Source: Octadecabacter temperatus (GTDB taxonomy: Bacteria > Pseudomonadota > Alphaproteobacteria > Rhodobacterales > Rhodobacteraceae). From it: a DNA stretch of 64,000 nt. A model generated the notes under the pieces. The model did no database searches. It was not told the origin of the DNA and was given only the letters and a program-made list of their open reading frames with translations. Where the stretch lies: positions 372,001-436,000 of the forward strand of contig NZ_CP012160.1 in assembly GCF_001187845.1 (NCBI RefSeq), written 5' to 3'. Below, piece by piece: positions 25,436-33,829 of this stretch; within the stretch, counting starts at the first letter, position 1, and every line of letters starts with the position of its first letter. A program made the position numbers and the translations under genes.

Positions 25436-26218
25436 CTAGTCATCCGCATGGCCTGCACGCAGCCCGTCACGAACGCGGTGCGCGATTTCGATGAACTCGG
25501 CGCTGTCGCGAATATCAAGCGGGCGCTCCTTAGGAAGCGGGCTTTCGATCACATCCGTGATGCGCCCTGGACGTGGTGACATCACGACGATCTTGGTCGA
25601 AAGATACACCGCTTCAGGAATAGAATGTGTCACAAACCCAATGGTTTTCTCGGTGCGAGCCCAAAGTTGTAGAAGCTGTTCATTAAGGTGATCGCGCACG
25701 ATTTCATCCAATGCACCGAACGGTTCATCCATCAGCAAAATATCAGCATCAAACGCCAAGGCGCGGGCGATGCTGGCGCGTTGCTGCATGCCCCCAGACA
25801 GTTGCCACGGGAATTTCTTGTCAAACCCGTTTAGGTCCACAAGGTCCAACACACGCTCAACACGCTCTCGTTGCTCGTCTTTGCCAAACCCCATGATTTC
25901 GAGTGGCAGGCGGATATTACCGCCAATCGTGCGCCACGGATACAGGCCTGCCGCTTGGAAAACATAGCCATAGGCACGCGAGCGGCGTGCCTCATCAGGC
26001 GTCATTCCATTGACCGAAATGTTTCCCGCAGTTGGCGTTTCCAATCCAGCGATACAGCGAAGAAAGGTTGTTTTACCGCAGCCAGACGGCCCAATGAAGG
26101 AAACGAAATCGCCCTTATTGATATCGAGGCTCACGTCCTTAAGAGCATGAACAGGCCCGTCGTTTGTTTCAAACGTCAGATCGAGGTTCTTGGCAGTAAT
26201 CACTGGATCAAGGCTCAT
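25436..26218 (-). CDS. ABC transporter ATP-binding protein (pyrimidine-related importer)
   Basis: A 260-residue nitrate/taurine-type ATPase. Walker A GPSGCGKTT is at residues 43-51, the signature LSGGMQQRASIARA near 140 and Walker B ILLMDEPFGALDE soon after, with the switch His in FVTHSIPEA. Its start overlaps the upstream small secreted protein gene by 4 nt (ATGA). It energises the importer formed by the two permeases and the NMT1/THI5-like binding protein downstream. Confidence 0.9.
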   Translation of the reverse strand: MSLDPVITAKNLDLTFETNDGPVHALKDVSLDINKGDFVSFIGPSGCGKTTFLRCIAGLETPTAGNISVNGMTPDEARRSRAYGYVFQAAGLYPWRTIGGNIRLPLEIMGFGKDEQRERVERVLDLVDLNGFDKKFPWQLSGGMQQRASIARALAFDADILLMDEPFGALDEIVRDHLNEQLLQLWARTEKTIGFVTHSIPEAVYLSTKIVVMSPRPGRITDVIESPLPKERPLDIRDSAEFIEIAHRVRDGLRAGHADD

Positions 26219-26559
26219 TCGCAGGACCGCAATTCAAATATCATTTCGGGGCTTTCTACTGGCCAAATTGAAAAGGCATCCTCACCTACAGGGGTCATGC
26301 CGTAGACTTGTTTCCACGTATCGCCTTCGCCGCTGCATTGTGTCGTGATGATCGAACGCACGTTGAGGTCGCCTTCAACGCTCTCGATCTTGCAACTGCT
26401 TTCCCAACGCTCGATACGATCAGGCCAAAGAACGAATAGGTTGTCGGTAGACTCCTCAAGCCCCGCCACGCGCTCACACCCCGCCTGATTACCAAGCGCC
26501 TGTGCATTGGCGGCCAAAGGTAACGCGCTAACCGCGAGCATTGCCAACAGTCGTTTCAT
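26215..26559 (-). CDS. Small secreted cysteine-containing protein in the pyrimidine operon
   Basis: A 114-residue protein with a clear signal peptide (RLLAMLAVSALPLAANAQA). The mature part has four cysteines, probably two disulfides, and the segment RIERWESSCKIESVEGD. I recognise no named family. It starts on the dihydropyrimidinase stop (TGATG) and its own stop overlaps the ATPase start by 4 nt, so it is a true operon member. A protein of similar plan is embedded between preT and preA (31506-31898), which suggests a related envelope function. Confidence 0.75.
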   Translation of the reverse strand: MKRLLAMLAVSALPLAANAQALGNQAGCERVAGLEESTDNLFVLWPDRIERWESSCKIESVEGDLNVRSIITTQCSGEGDTWKQVYGMTPVGEDAFSIWPVESPEMIFELRSCE

Positions 26560-28013
26560 CAGACCCCCGTCGCCGGAATTCCGGTGCGCTCAACAGGGCG
26601 CGGTGCGGTGAGTTCTTTCCAACTAGACAGCGCTTTGTTCGTTACGCCATTGCCCTCACGTTTGACAAACTTGCCGTGGCCTTCTTGCGTGCGAATTTCA
26701 CCATCGTGCACCGCGACATGCCCGCGAGTAAGGGTAAAGCGTGGCAGACCCTTCACATGTTTGCCCTCAAACACGTTGTAATCAATCGCTGACTGCTGTG
26801 CGCCGGCAGTGATTGTTTTTTCCTTTTCTGGATCCCAGACCACCAAATCCGCATCGGCACCTACAAGAACCGCGCCCTTTTTGGGGTAGCAGTTCAGGAT
26901 CTTGGCGATGTTGGTTGATGTCACGGCAACGAATTCGTTCATCGTCAAGCGACCAGTAGCAACGCCTTGGGTCCATAGCATCGGCATACGGTCTTCTAAT
27001 CCGCCGGTGCCGTTAGGGATTTTGGTAAAGTCACCGACGCCAAACCGTTTCTGTTCCGTTGAAAACGCACAGTGGTCCGTTGCCACGACGGACAATGACC
27101 CCGACTGCAGACCTGCCCAAAGACTATCTTGATGTTGCTTGTTTCGGAATGGCGGCGACATGACGCGCCTTGCTGCGTGGTCCCAATCTTTGTTGAAGTA
27201 TTCAGACTCGTCCAACGTCAGGTGCTGGATCAGCGGTTCGCCCCAAACGCGTTTGCCTTGTTGGCGCGCACGGCAGATCGCTTCGTGGGATTCTTCGCAT
27301 GACGTGTGCACGACATACAGTGGAACGCCCGCCATATCCGCGATCATAATCGCGCGGTTTGTTGCCTCGCCTTCAACTTGTGGAGGGCGGGAATAAGCAT
27401 GCGCTTCTGGCCCTGTGTTGCCTTCTGCCAGCAATTTGGCGCTCAGCTCGGCCACCACATCGCCGTTTTCGGCGTGGACCATGGCGATGCCGCCAAGCTC
27501 GGACAAGCGATTGAACGAGGCATATAGTTCGTCATCATTCACCATCAACGCGCCCTTATAGGCGAGGAAGTGTTTGAACGTGTTGATGCCGCGATCCTTG
27601 ATAACGCTTTCCATCTCATCAAACACCTGCTCACCCCACCATGTGACGGCCATGTGGAACGAATAATCACAGTTCGCGCGGGTCGATTTGTTGTCCCACA
27701 TCTGTAGTGCATCGTGCAGCCCCTGACCGGGGGAGGGCAGGGCGAAATCAACGACCATCGTCGTACCACCCGCCAGTGCTGCACGCGTGCCGGATTCAAA
27801 GTCATCCGTGGAATACGTCCCCATAAACGGCATCTCGAGGTGCGTGTGCGGATCAATGCCGCCGGGCATCACATAACATCCCGTGGCATCTAGTTCCTCG
27901 TCACCCTTTAGGTTCGGCCCGATCTCAACGATGGACCCGTCCTCAATCAGCACATCCGCCTTATAGGTCAGATCATGGGTGACGATTGTTCCGTTCTTGA
28001 TCACTTTAGACAT
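26559..28013 (-). CDS. hydA: Dihydropyrimidinase
   Basis: A 484-residue cyclic amidohydrolase that opens 5,6-dihydrouracil or dihydrothymine to N-carbamoyl-beta-amino acids, the second step of reductive pyrimidine breakdown. The binuclear zinc site is visible: GGIDPHTHLEMPF near residue 55, the carbamylated lysine in FKHFLAYKGAL, the histidines of VPLYVVHTSCEESHE and ATDHCAFS. Length and motifs match D-hydantoinase/dihydropyrimidinase. GGGAAA lies before the ATG. Upstream is the amidohydrolase that takes its product. Confidence 0.93.
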   Translation of the reverse strand: MSKVIKNGTIVTHDLTYKADVLIEDGSIVEIGPNLKGDEELDATGCYVMPGGIDPHTHLEMPFMGTYSTDDFESGTRAALAGGTTMVVDFALPSPGQGLHDALQMWDNKSTRANCDYSFHMAVTWWGEQVFDEMESVIKDRGINTFKHFLAYKGALMVNDDELYASFNRLSELGGIAMVHAENGDVVAELSAKLLAEGNTGPEAHAYSRPPQVEGEATNRAIMIADMAGVPLYVVHTSCEESHEAICRARQQGKRVWGEPLIQHLTLDESEYFNKDWDHAARRVMSPPFRNKQHQDSLWAGLQSGSLSVVATDHCAFSTEQKRFGVGDFTKIPNGTGGLEDRMPMLWTQGVATGRLTMNEFVAVTSTNIAKILNCYPKKGAVLVGADADLVVWDPEKEKTITAGAQQSAIDYNVFEGKHVKGLPRFTLTRGHVAVHDGEIRTQEGHGKFVKREGNGVTNKALSSWKELTAPRPVERTGIPATGV

Positions 28014-28055
28014 CGGGTTTCCCTCATCTGCTTTTGTTCAATAAACCTCGGGGGG

Positions 28056-28073
28056 TTGGGGGCTGGCCCCCAA
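28056..28073. repeat. GC-rich intergenic palindrome between hydA and the amidohydrolase gene
   Basis: TTGGGGGC and GCCCCCAA around TG, continuing on the minus strand into an AACCCCCCGAGGTTT tail. From memory, similar GC-rich palindromes with a CCCCCGAGG tail recur in Rhodobacterales intergenic regions; only one copy is seen here. It could reduce read-through between the two genes. Confidence 0.5.
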
Positions 28074-28080
28074 TTCAGCG

Positions 28081-29343
28081 CTAAGAAACAATCTCCGCCG
28101 TTTCCAACACAGCATGCATCAATACATCCGCACCTGCTGTCGCCCACTCTTGTGAGATTTCCTCGGCTTCGTGATGAGAAAGCCCATCCACACAAGGGCA
28201 CATGATCATCGCAGTGGGGTACATCAGGTTGATCCAGCACGCATCGTGGCCTGCGCCCGAAATGATATCTATATGCGAATAGCCCAGCCGTTCAGCCGCA
28301 TTTCGTACAGCCGTCACACAGCCCTTATCAAAGGCAGGCGGGTCAAATTGGCCAACGATTTCGCAAGAAAAATCAACGCCGATATCTTCGCATAGTTTTG
28401 GTGCGCGTTCGTTGAATTCCGCCACTATCGCGTTCAGTTTATCCAGCAAATGCGTGCGCATATCGACGGTGAAAACCACCTTTCCGGGGATCACGTTGCG
28501 CGAGTTGGGGTAGACGTCGATATGGCCAATCGCACCAACCGCATTGGGCTGGTTCGCCATCGCGATTTCATGAACCAGTTCCGTCACCAGCGCCAAACCG
28601 CGCCCTGCGTTTTTGCGCATATGCATGGGGGTGGACCCTGTATGGCTTTCCTTGCCGGTCACCGTGCATTCGATCCAGCGCAGGCCTTGGCCGTGGGTCA
28701 CGACGCCGATATCTTTGCCCTCGGCTTCCAAGATCGGGCCTTGCTCGATGTGCAATTCGAACATGGCGTGCATCTTGCGGTCGCCAACCTTTTCGGTGCC
28801 CTTCCAGCCGATCCGCTCAAGCTCATCGCCGAACTTCTTACCGTCTGCATCCACACGGTTGTTTGCCCAGTCAAGCGTATGTTTGCCCGCGAAAACGCCA
28901 GACGCCAGCATCGCTGGCGCATAACGCGTGCCTTCTTCATTGGTCCAATTCGTTACAACAATCGGGTGCTTTGTCTTGATGTCGAGGTCATTCATCGTGC
29001 GGATGAGTTCGAGACCACCAAGCACGCCCAACACGCCGTCGTACTTTCCGCCCGTCGGCTGTGTATCCAAATGCGAACCCACGTAAACGGGTAGGGCGTC
29101 AGGGTCGGTCCCTTCGCGACGGGCAAACATATTGCCGATCTCGTCAACGCCCATGCTCATTCCAGCGTCTTCGCACCATTTCTGGAAAAGATGGCGGCCT
29201 TCACTGTCTTCATCCGTCAACGTCTGGCGGTTGTTGCCACCAGCAACACCAGGGCCAATCTTGGCCATTTCCATCAGGCTGTCCCAAAGACGTTCGCCAT
29301 TGATTTTAAGATTTTCACCCATTGCTGGCGTATCCGCTGGCAT
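28081..29343 (-). CDS. Zn-dependent N-carbamoyl amidohydrolase (beta-ureidopropionase type)
   Basis: A 420-residue metalloenzyme of the M20/hydantoinase-carbamoylase family. The metal-binding motifs are VGSHLDTQPTGGKYDGVLG near residue 89 and TNEEGTRYAPAMLASGVFAG near 132, with HIEQGPILE and GAGHDACW later. In this setting it should hydrolyse N-carbamoyl-beta-alanine to beta-alanine, CO2 and ammonia, step three of reductive pyrimidine breakdown. The same family includes allantoate amidohydrolase (AllC), which the purine locus at 0-10 kb needs and does not show; the enzyme could serve both. Its promoter holds a perfect RutR operator. Confidence 0.87.
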   Translation of the reverse strand: MPADTPAMGENLKINGERLWDSLMEMAKIGPGVAGGNNRQTLTDEDSEGRHLFQKWCEDAGMSMGVDEIGNMFARREGTDPDALPVYVGSHLDTQPTGGKYDGVLGVLGGLELIRTMNDLDIKTKHPIVVTNWTNEEGTRYAPAMLASGVFAGKHTLDWANNRVDADGKKFGDELERIGWKGTEKVGDRKMHAMFELHIEQGPILEAEGKDIGVVTHGQGLRWIECTVTGKESHTGSTPMHMRKNAGRGLALVTELVHEIAMANQPNAVGAIGHIDVYPNSRNVIPGKVVFTVDMRTHLLDKLNAIVAEFNERAPKLCEDIGVDFSCEIVGQFDPPAFDKGCVTAVRNAAERLGYSHIDIISGAGHDACWINLMYPTAMIMCPCVDGLSHHEAEEISQEWATAGADVLMHAVLETAEIVS

Positions 29344-29372
29344 GGCACATCCCCCGATGACTAGCTAAAATT

Positions 29373-29388
29373 TTGACCAACTGGTCAA
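29373..29388. promoter_or_regulatory. RutR operator upstream of the pyrimidine amidohydrolase operon
   Basis: TTGACCA-AC-TGGTCAA matches exactly the RutR consensus known from Escherichia coli (TTGACCAnnTGGTCAA) and extends by one more symmetric T/A pair. It lies 30 bp before the amidohydrolase ATG and 111 bp before rutR, so it could repress the minus-strand operon and rutR itself. RutR releases DNA when it binds uracil or thymine. Confidence 0.9.
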
Positions 29389-29498
29389 AGGCAGGCTAAC
29401 AGAGGGCTAACACCAGTCAAGGATTTTGCTTAACCAATTGGCGGCAAACGGGTACACCGTACTGCATGTACGGGCTGAATGCCTAATTTGTAACCAGA

Positions 29499-30134
29499 AT
29501 GAAAAGTTACCCTATGCCCAAAGCCGCTCAAAAGTCGGACACGCGAATCCAAAAGAAGAACCAGTCTGCGATTCTGGCGGCTGGATTGGTCGTGTTTTCG
29601 CAGTTTGGCTTTCGCGGGTCGACATTGGATCAGGTTGCAGATGAGGCGGGTTTGTCGAAGCCTAATCTGCTTTACTATTTTCGGTCCAAGGACGCGATTT
29701 ATACAGCCTTGCTCGCTAAGTTGCTTGAAAACTGGCTTGAGCCCCTTCGCAAAATTGACCCAGAAGGCGATCCAGTTGAAGAGCTGTTGGGCTATGCAAA
29801 ACGCAAGCTCGCGATGAGCCAGAATTTCCCGCGCGAAAGCCGCCTGTTTGCGAATGAAATCATCCAAGGTGCGCCGCGCATTGGTGACGTTCTAAGCGGA
29901 GAGTTGCGTGAACTGGTGGATGAAATCGCGGTCATCATTAACGGATGGGTCGCTGCAGGGCGGATCAATGTGGTTGACCCACACCATCTGATTTTCTCGA
30001 TTTGGGCGCAGACCCAACACTACGCGGATTTCGATGTTCAGGTCCGTGCGATTTTGGGCAAGACAGATCCATTTGACGGGGCAGAGCATCATCTCGAAAC
30101 GATGCTTCGCCGGATGTTGACGCCAACCACATAA
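29499..30134 (+). CDS. rutR: TetR-family pyrimidine-responsive repressor RutR
   Basis: A 211-residue regulator that closely resembles E. coli RutR throughout. The N-terminal helix-turn-helix is ILAAGLVVFSQFGFRGSTLDQVADEAGLSKPNLLYYFRSKDAIY (residues about 26-70). The ligand domain keeps the RutR-specific FPRESRLFANEIIQGAP and the C-terminal DPHHLIFSIWAQTQHYADFDVQV. It should sense uracil/thymine and control the pyrimidine catabolism genes on both sides. The start could also be the ATG at 29514; neither has a strong ribosome-binding site. Confidence 0.9.
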   Translation: MKSYPMPKAAQKSDTRIQKKNQSAILAAGLVVFSQFGFRGSTLDQVADEAGLSKPNLLYYFRSKDAIYTALLAKLLENWLEPLRKIDPEGDPVEELLGYAKRKLAMSQNFPRESRLFANEIIQGAPRIGDVLSGELRELVDEIAVIINGWVAAGRINVVDPHHLIFSIWAQTQHYADFDVQVRAILGKTDPFDGAEHHLETMLRRMLTPTT

Positions 30135-30160
30135 AAAAGGCCGGCGTCGAAACGCCGGCC
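30133..30160 (-). terminator. Terminator after preA
   Basis: On the minus strand a perfect 9-bp stem GGCCGGCGT / ACGCCGGCC with a 4-nt loop, followed by TTTTTT. It ends the preT-preA operon and touches the rutR stop codon on the opposite strand. Confidence 0.93.
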
Positions 30161-30182
30161 AAGTTGAAGGGAAAACTTCGAT

Positions 30183-31487
30183 CTATTCCGCGGCCGTGGC
30201 CGACGGGTTGTTGGGGTGGGTCGTCCAGTTTGCATAGTCTTTCTGAACAACTTTGCCCGTGCGCGGGTCGACGGTACCTGGCTCCATTGCGACCATCGTA
30301 ATGCAGTCCTCAACAGGGCAAACATCTACGCAAAGATTACATGCGACGCATTCATCGTCGTTGACGGTAAATACGCGATCATCGGACATCAAAATCGCTT
30401 GGTGAGAGGTGTCCTCGCAGGCGGCATAGCAACGACCGCATGAGATACAATCGTCCTGATTGATGACCGCTTTGGCCACGTAGTTCAGGTTCAGGTATTG
30501 CCAGTCTGTCGTGTTCGGGATCGCCTTCCCCATGAAGTCCTGAATGCTGGTGTGGCCCTTTTCATCCATCCATTGGGACAGGCCCGAAATCATTTCCTGA
30601 ACGATCTTGAAGCCGTAGGTCATCGCCGCTGTGCAGACCTGCACGTTACCACAACCAAGCGTGATATATTCAGCCGCATCACGCCACGTCGTTACGCCGC
30701 CGATTCCTGAAATCGGCAGGCCGCTGGTCTCTGGATTACGGGCAATTTCGCTGACCATCGACATCGCAATGGGTTTCACCGCTGGGCCGCAGTAGCCGCC
30801 ATGCGTGCCTTTGCCGTCAATGCTCGGTTCCGGTGACATCGAGTCGAGGTTCACTGAGGTGATGGAATTGATCGTATTGATGAGCGAAACCGCGTCCGCG
30901 CCACCGCGCATCGCCGCAGCGGCGGGTTTGCGAATGTCTGTAATGTTTGGCGTCAGCTTCACAATGACAGGCTTGCTGTAGTACTGCTTGCACCAGCGCG
31001 TGACCATTTCGATGTATTCAGGAACCTGTCCAACGGCACTGCCCATGCCGCGTTCCGCCATCCCGTGCGGGCAGCCAAAGTTTAATTCAATCCCGTCCGC
31101 GCCCGTGTCTTCGACCAACGGCAAAATGGCTTTCCATGCGTCTTCTTCGCAAGGCACCATAAGGGAAACGATGATTGCACGATCAGGGTAGTCGGCCTTC
31201 ACGCGTTTGATTTCTTCGAGGTTGGTGAACAGGTCGCGGTCGGTGATCAACTCGATGTTGTTAATCCCGAGAACGCGGCGATCCGCGCCATAGATCACGC
31301 CGTAGCGTGGGCCATTGACGTTCACTACGGGTGGCCCTTCCGACCCGAGCGTCTTCCAAACCACGCCGCCCCATCCGGCCTCGAACGCGCGGCGCACGTT
31401 GTATTCTTTGTCCGTTGGCGGTGCCGAAGCGAGCCAGAACGGGTTCGGGGATTTGATGCCTAAAAAGTCTGTGGTCAGGTCAGCCAT
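30183..31487 (-). CDS. preA: NAD-dependent dihydropyrimidine dehydrogenase subunit PreA
   Basis: A 434-residue flavo-iron-sulfur protein that reduces uracil/thymine to dihydro forms with PreT. Residues 1-330 are the FMN-binding dihydroorotate-dehydrogenase-like barrel; the active-site Cys is in GIELNFGCPHGMAERGMG. The C-terminus carries two 4Fe-4S motifs, CISCGRCYAACEDTSHQ and CVACNLCVDVCPVEDC. AGAGGAG precedes the ATG. It is separated from preT only by the small secreted protein gene at 31506-31898. Confidence 0.95.
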   Translation of the reverse strand: MADLTTDFLGIKSPNPFWLASAPPTDKEYNVRRAFEAGWGGVVWKTLGSEGPPVVNVNGPRYGVIYGADRRVLGINNIELITDRDLFTNLEEIKRVKADYPDRAIIVSLMVPCEEDAWKAILPLVEDTGADGIELNFGCPHGMAERGMGSAVGQVPEYIEMVTRWCKQYYSKPVIVKLTPNITDIRKPAAAAMRGGADAVSLINTINSITSVNLDSMSPEPSIDGKGTHGGYCGPAVKPIAMSMVSEIARNPETSGLPISGIGGVTTWRDAAEYITLGCGNVQVCTAAMTYGFKIVQEMISGLSQWMDEKGHTSIQDFMGKAIPNTTDWQYLNLNYVAKAVINQDDCISCGRCYAACEDTSHQAILMSDDRVFTVNDDECVACNLCVDVCPVEDCITMVAMEPGTVDPRTGKVVQKDYANWTTHPNNPSATAAE

Positions 31488-31505
31488 GGGTTCGGCTCCT
31501 CTCGA

Positions 31506-31898
31506 TCATTGAAAATGGGAACAAGGCAGAAAATGCATTTCGTCTTTATGCGTATCTGTCCCAAGAACTAGGGTTCCATCGGCAGCGCCAAACAGAGTCA
31601 TTTGCGTTAAGCCTTCTACAGGCTGTTCGACTAATTCGACCTCACCTTCGCCTGTCCCATCGGCCAAATGGACGGTTCGGCAAGCAACGGGAGACCTCCA
31701 GGAATCGGCGCTATCCAGCGTGATGGGCAGGTTTTCCACGTCACAGAAAGTGTGTTCGTTGAACCCGATTCCGGTGGATTCTATCAGCATGGTCTCATTG
31801 CCAGTGCACCACGACCCCGTCAGCGGCCAAGCCTGCTCATCGGATTTGGCGAGGCTGGATGTCGCCAGCAAAACGAATGTCGCGGTTACGCGGATCAT
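31506..31898 (-). CDS. Small secreted cysteine-containing protein between preT and preA
   Basis: A 130-residue protein with a signal peptide (VTATFVLLATSSLAKSDE) and four cysteines in the mature part. I recognise no named family. Its plan (about 110 mature residues, a Cys after a short beta-rich start, a central Cys, and one at the C-terminus in LPCSHFQ) resembles the protein at 26215-26559 in the neighbouring operon, and short stretches around the first cysteines look alike. The ATG overlaps the preT stop by 4 nt, so it is translationally coupled to a cytoplasmic enzyme. Confidence 0.7.
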   Translation of the reverse strand: MIRVTATFVLLATSSLAKSDEQAWPLTGSWCTGNETMLIESTGIGFNEHTFCDVENLPITLDSADSWRSPVACRTVHLADGTGEGEVELVEQPVEGLTQMTLFGAADGTLVLGTDTHKDEMHFLPCSHFQ

Positions 31899-33229
31899 GA
31901 CGCCTCGCTTAGGACGCCATGAATATCGATCGCAGCATCACGACCTTCTGCAACGGCAGTCACCGTCAAATCGTCGCCGCCGGACGCGCAATCGCCGCCA
32001 GCCCAAACGCCGGACCGACTGGTGCGGCCCGCGCCTGTCACGGCAATCTTACGTCCGGTTAGGTCAAGCCCGCCATCGCTGGTCAACGTCTGTCCAATCG
32101 CACTGAACACTTGGTCTGCAGGTAAACGAACGGTTTCGCCCGTGCCGGAAAGTTTGCCATCTTTCGTGCTGGTGTATTCCAGCTCAATCTCGGCGGCGGT
32201 ACCGTTACCATGGATCGCTAGTGGTTGCGCATTGAACATCAGATTCACGCCGAAAGATGAGGCCAAGTCTTGTTCATAGCGGCTTGCAGACATTGCATCG
32301 CGGCCGCGCCGATATGCAATCGTCACGCTTTGCGCACCAAGAAGCTTGGACTGAACCGCTGCATCCACCGCCGTCATGCCTCCACCAATCACCACAACGT
32401 TGCGGCCAACTGGCAAGGCGGACAAATCACTGGCTTGGCGCAGATCGCGGATGAAAGAAACAGCGTCCTCAACACCTTCTTTATCGTCCCCATCAATCGA
32501 CAAAGCATTCACACCACCCAATCCAACCGACAAGAATACAGCATCGAAATCTTGGGTTAGGTCGTCGATGTTCAGATCAGCACCTAACGCCATGCCGGTT
32601 TTGATCTCAATCCCACCGATAGAGCAAAGCCAATCAACCTCGCGCGCAGCAAAGTCGTCTGTCGACTTATACGCTGCGATCCCGAATTCGTTCAGGCCGC
32701 CCGCTTTCTGCAGGGCATCATAAACAATCACATCATGCCCAAGCATTGCCAAACGATGCGCACAGGACAGTCCTGCTGGCCCAGCCCCGACAACAGCAAT
32801 CTTCTTACCAGTGGACGCCGCGCGCACGAAGGGCATCACACCTTTTGCCATCACAGTGTCCGTTGCGAACCGTTGCAGGCGACCAATCTCAACTGGCTTT
32901 CCTTCGGCCAGTTCACGCACGCAGGCCTGTTCACACAGATCTTCGGTTGGGCAAACGCGGGCGCACATGCCGCCCAAAATGTTCATGTCGAAAATGGTCT
33001 TCGCTGCGGCATCTGGTGTACCGGTGGCGATCTGGCGAATGAACAACGGAATGTCGATATCCGTCGGACACGCCGTGATGCAGGGCGCGTCATGACAGAA
33101 ATAGCAACGATCAGCGGCAACCGCGGCTTCATGCCCGTCTAAGGGCGCGTGCAAATCAGAGAAGTTTTCCGCCAACGCGTCCGCATCAAGGCGCTGTGCT
33201 GCAATTCCATTTGTAAAAGGCGAATTCAT
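31895..33229 (-). CDS. preT: Dihydropyrimidine dehydrogenase subunit PreT (NADH-oxidising)
   Basis: A 444-residue protein of the glutamate-synthase beta-subunit/GltD-like family. The N-terminal cysteines (CYFCHDAPCITACP and MCARVCPTEDLCEQACVR) bind 4Fe-4S clusters, followed by an FAD motif AVVGAGPAGLSCAHRLA near residue 147 and an NAD(P) motif VVIGGGMTAVDAAVQ near 281. It passes electrons from NADH to PreA. GGAG precedes the ATG. A degenerate RutR box lies about 45 bp upstream. Confidence 0.93.
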   Translation of the reverse strand: MNSPFTNGIAAQRLDADALAENFSDLHAPLDGHEAAVAADRCYFCHDAPCITACPTDIDIPLFIRQIATGTPDAAAKTIFDMNILGGMCARVCPTEDLCEQACVRELAEGKPVEIGRLQRFATDTVMAKGVMPFVRAASTGKKIAVVGAGPAGLSCAHRLAMLGHDVIVYDALQKAGGLNEFGIAAYKSTDDFAAREVDWLCSIGGIEIKTGMALGADLNIDDLTQDFDAVFLSVGLGGVNALSIDGDDKEGVEDAVSFIRDLRQASDLSALPVGRNVVVIGGGMTAVDAAVQSKLLGAQSVTIAYRRGRDAMSASRYEQDLASSFGVNLMFNAQPLAIHGNGTAAEIELEYTSTKDGKLSGTGETVRLPADQVFSAIGQTLTSDGGLDLTGRKIAVTGAGRTSRSGVWAGGDCASGGDDLTVTAVAEGRDAAIDIHGVLSEAS

Positions 33230-33276
33230 GTGAGCTCCGTCGTCTAAATCGGGTTTACTTTGGCACAGATTATTTT

Positions 33277-33292
33277 TTTATCAAACGGTAAA
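33277..33292. promoter_or_regulatory. Degenerate RutR-like box between preT and the DUF1330 gene
   Basis: TTTATCAAACGGTAAA matches the RutR consensus at 10 of 14 defined positions and is flanked by A/T runs. It lies about 50 bp before preT and 110 bp before the divergent gene. Plausible second site of RutR, weaker than the one at 29373. Confidence 0.45.
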
Positions 33293-33401
33293 ATTTTTAT
33301 AGCTTCAGCTCTTTGGTTTTGCTCATGTTTTGATAGACGTTGAAGCAGTGACGCCTAAGATGCGGGCGAAATACGAACGATTTTTATCAGGAGACTCAGC
33401 A

Positions 33402-33686
33402 ATGTCCGTTTATGCAATTGTCCAAGTGGACGTAAAAGATGCCGATGAATATGCGAAGTACGCGGTCCTAGCGGGGCCAGCGGTCGAAAAGTACAACGGC
33501 GAATTTCTTGCCCGTGGCGGCGAGGTTGAAGTCATGGAAGGCACAACCCGTGCACGCTGCGTGATTATCAGGTTCGCTGATCTGAGCACTGCAAAAACAT
33601 TTTATCACAGCCCTGAATACCAAGAGGCTTTAGCTTTTGCCCTGCCTGTGTCAGATCGTGATTACAAATTTGTTGAAGGAATCTGA
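33402..33686 (+). CDS. DUF1330 family protein
   Basis: A 94-residue protein from MSVYAIVQVDVKDADEYAKYAVLAGPAVEKYNGEFLARGG, with CAGGAG before the ATG; the frame is open to 33330 but has no start signal there. This is the DUF1330 dimeric ferredoxin-like fold: the central FADLSTAKTFYHSPEYQEAL is conserved. The family has no fixed function. It is divergent from preT and may share its RutR control, which suggests a minor role in pyrimidine metabolism, but this is inference. Confidence 0.85.
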   Translation: MSVYAIVQVDVKDADEYAKYAVLAGPAVEKYNGEFLARGGEVEVMEGTTRARCVIIRFADLSTAKTFYHSPEYQEALAFALPVSDRDYKFVEGI

Positions 33687-33829
33687 GTTTAATCAGCACA
33701 GGTCTCTGCATTTGAAGCCTGTGAAAAAGCGCCCAAACATAGTTGAATTCGTTCTCTAGCCCTTGAGAATAGCGTAAAACTGACCCAGAAGGGGTGCACT
33801 GTTTTCAAGCCCGAAGCTCAGGAGTTCGC

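Noticed and set aside
33711..33740. Hairpin CACAGG/CCTGTG after the DUF1330 gene
   Set aside because: Six-bp stem with a 15-nt loop and an A-run instead of a T-run on the coding strand; too weak to call.
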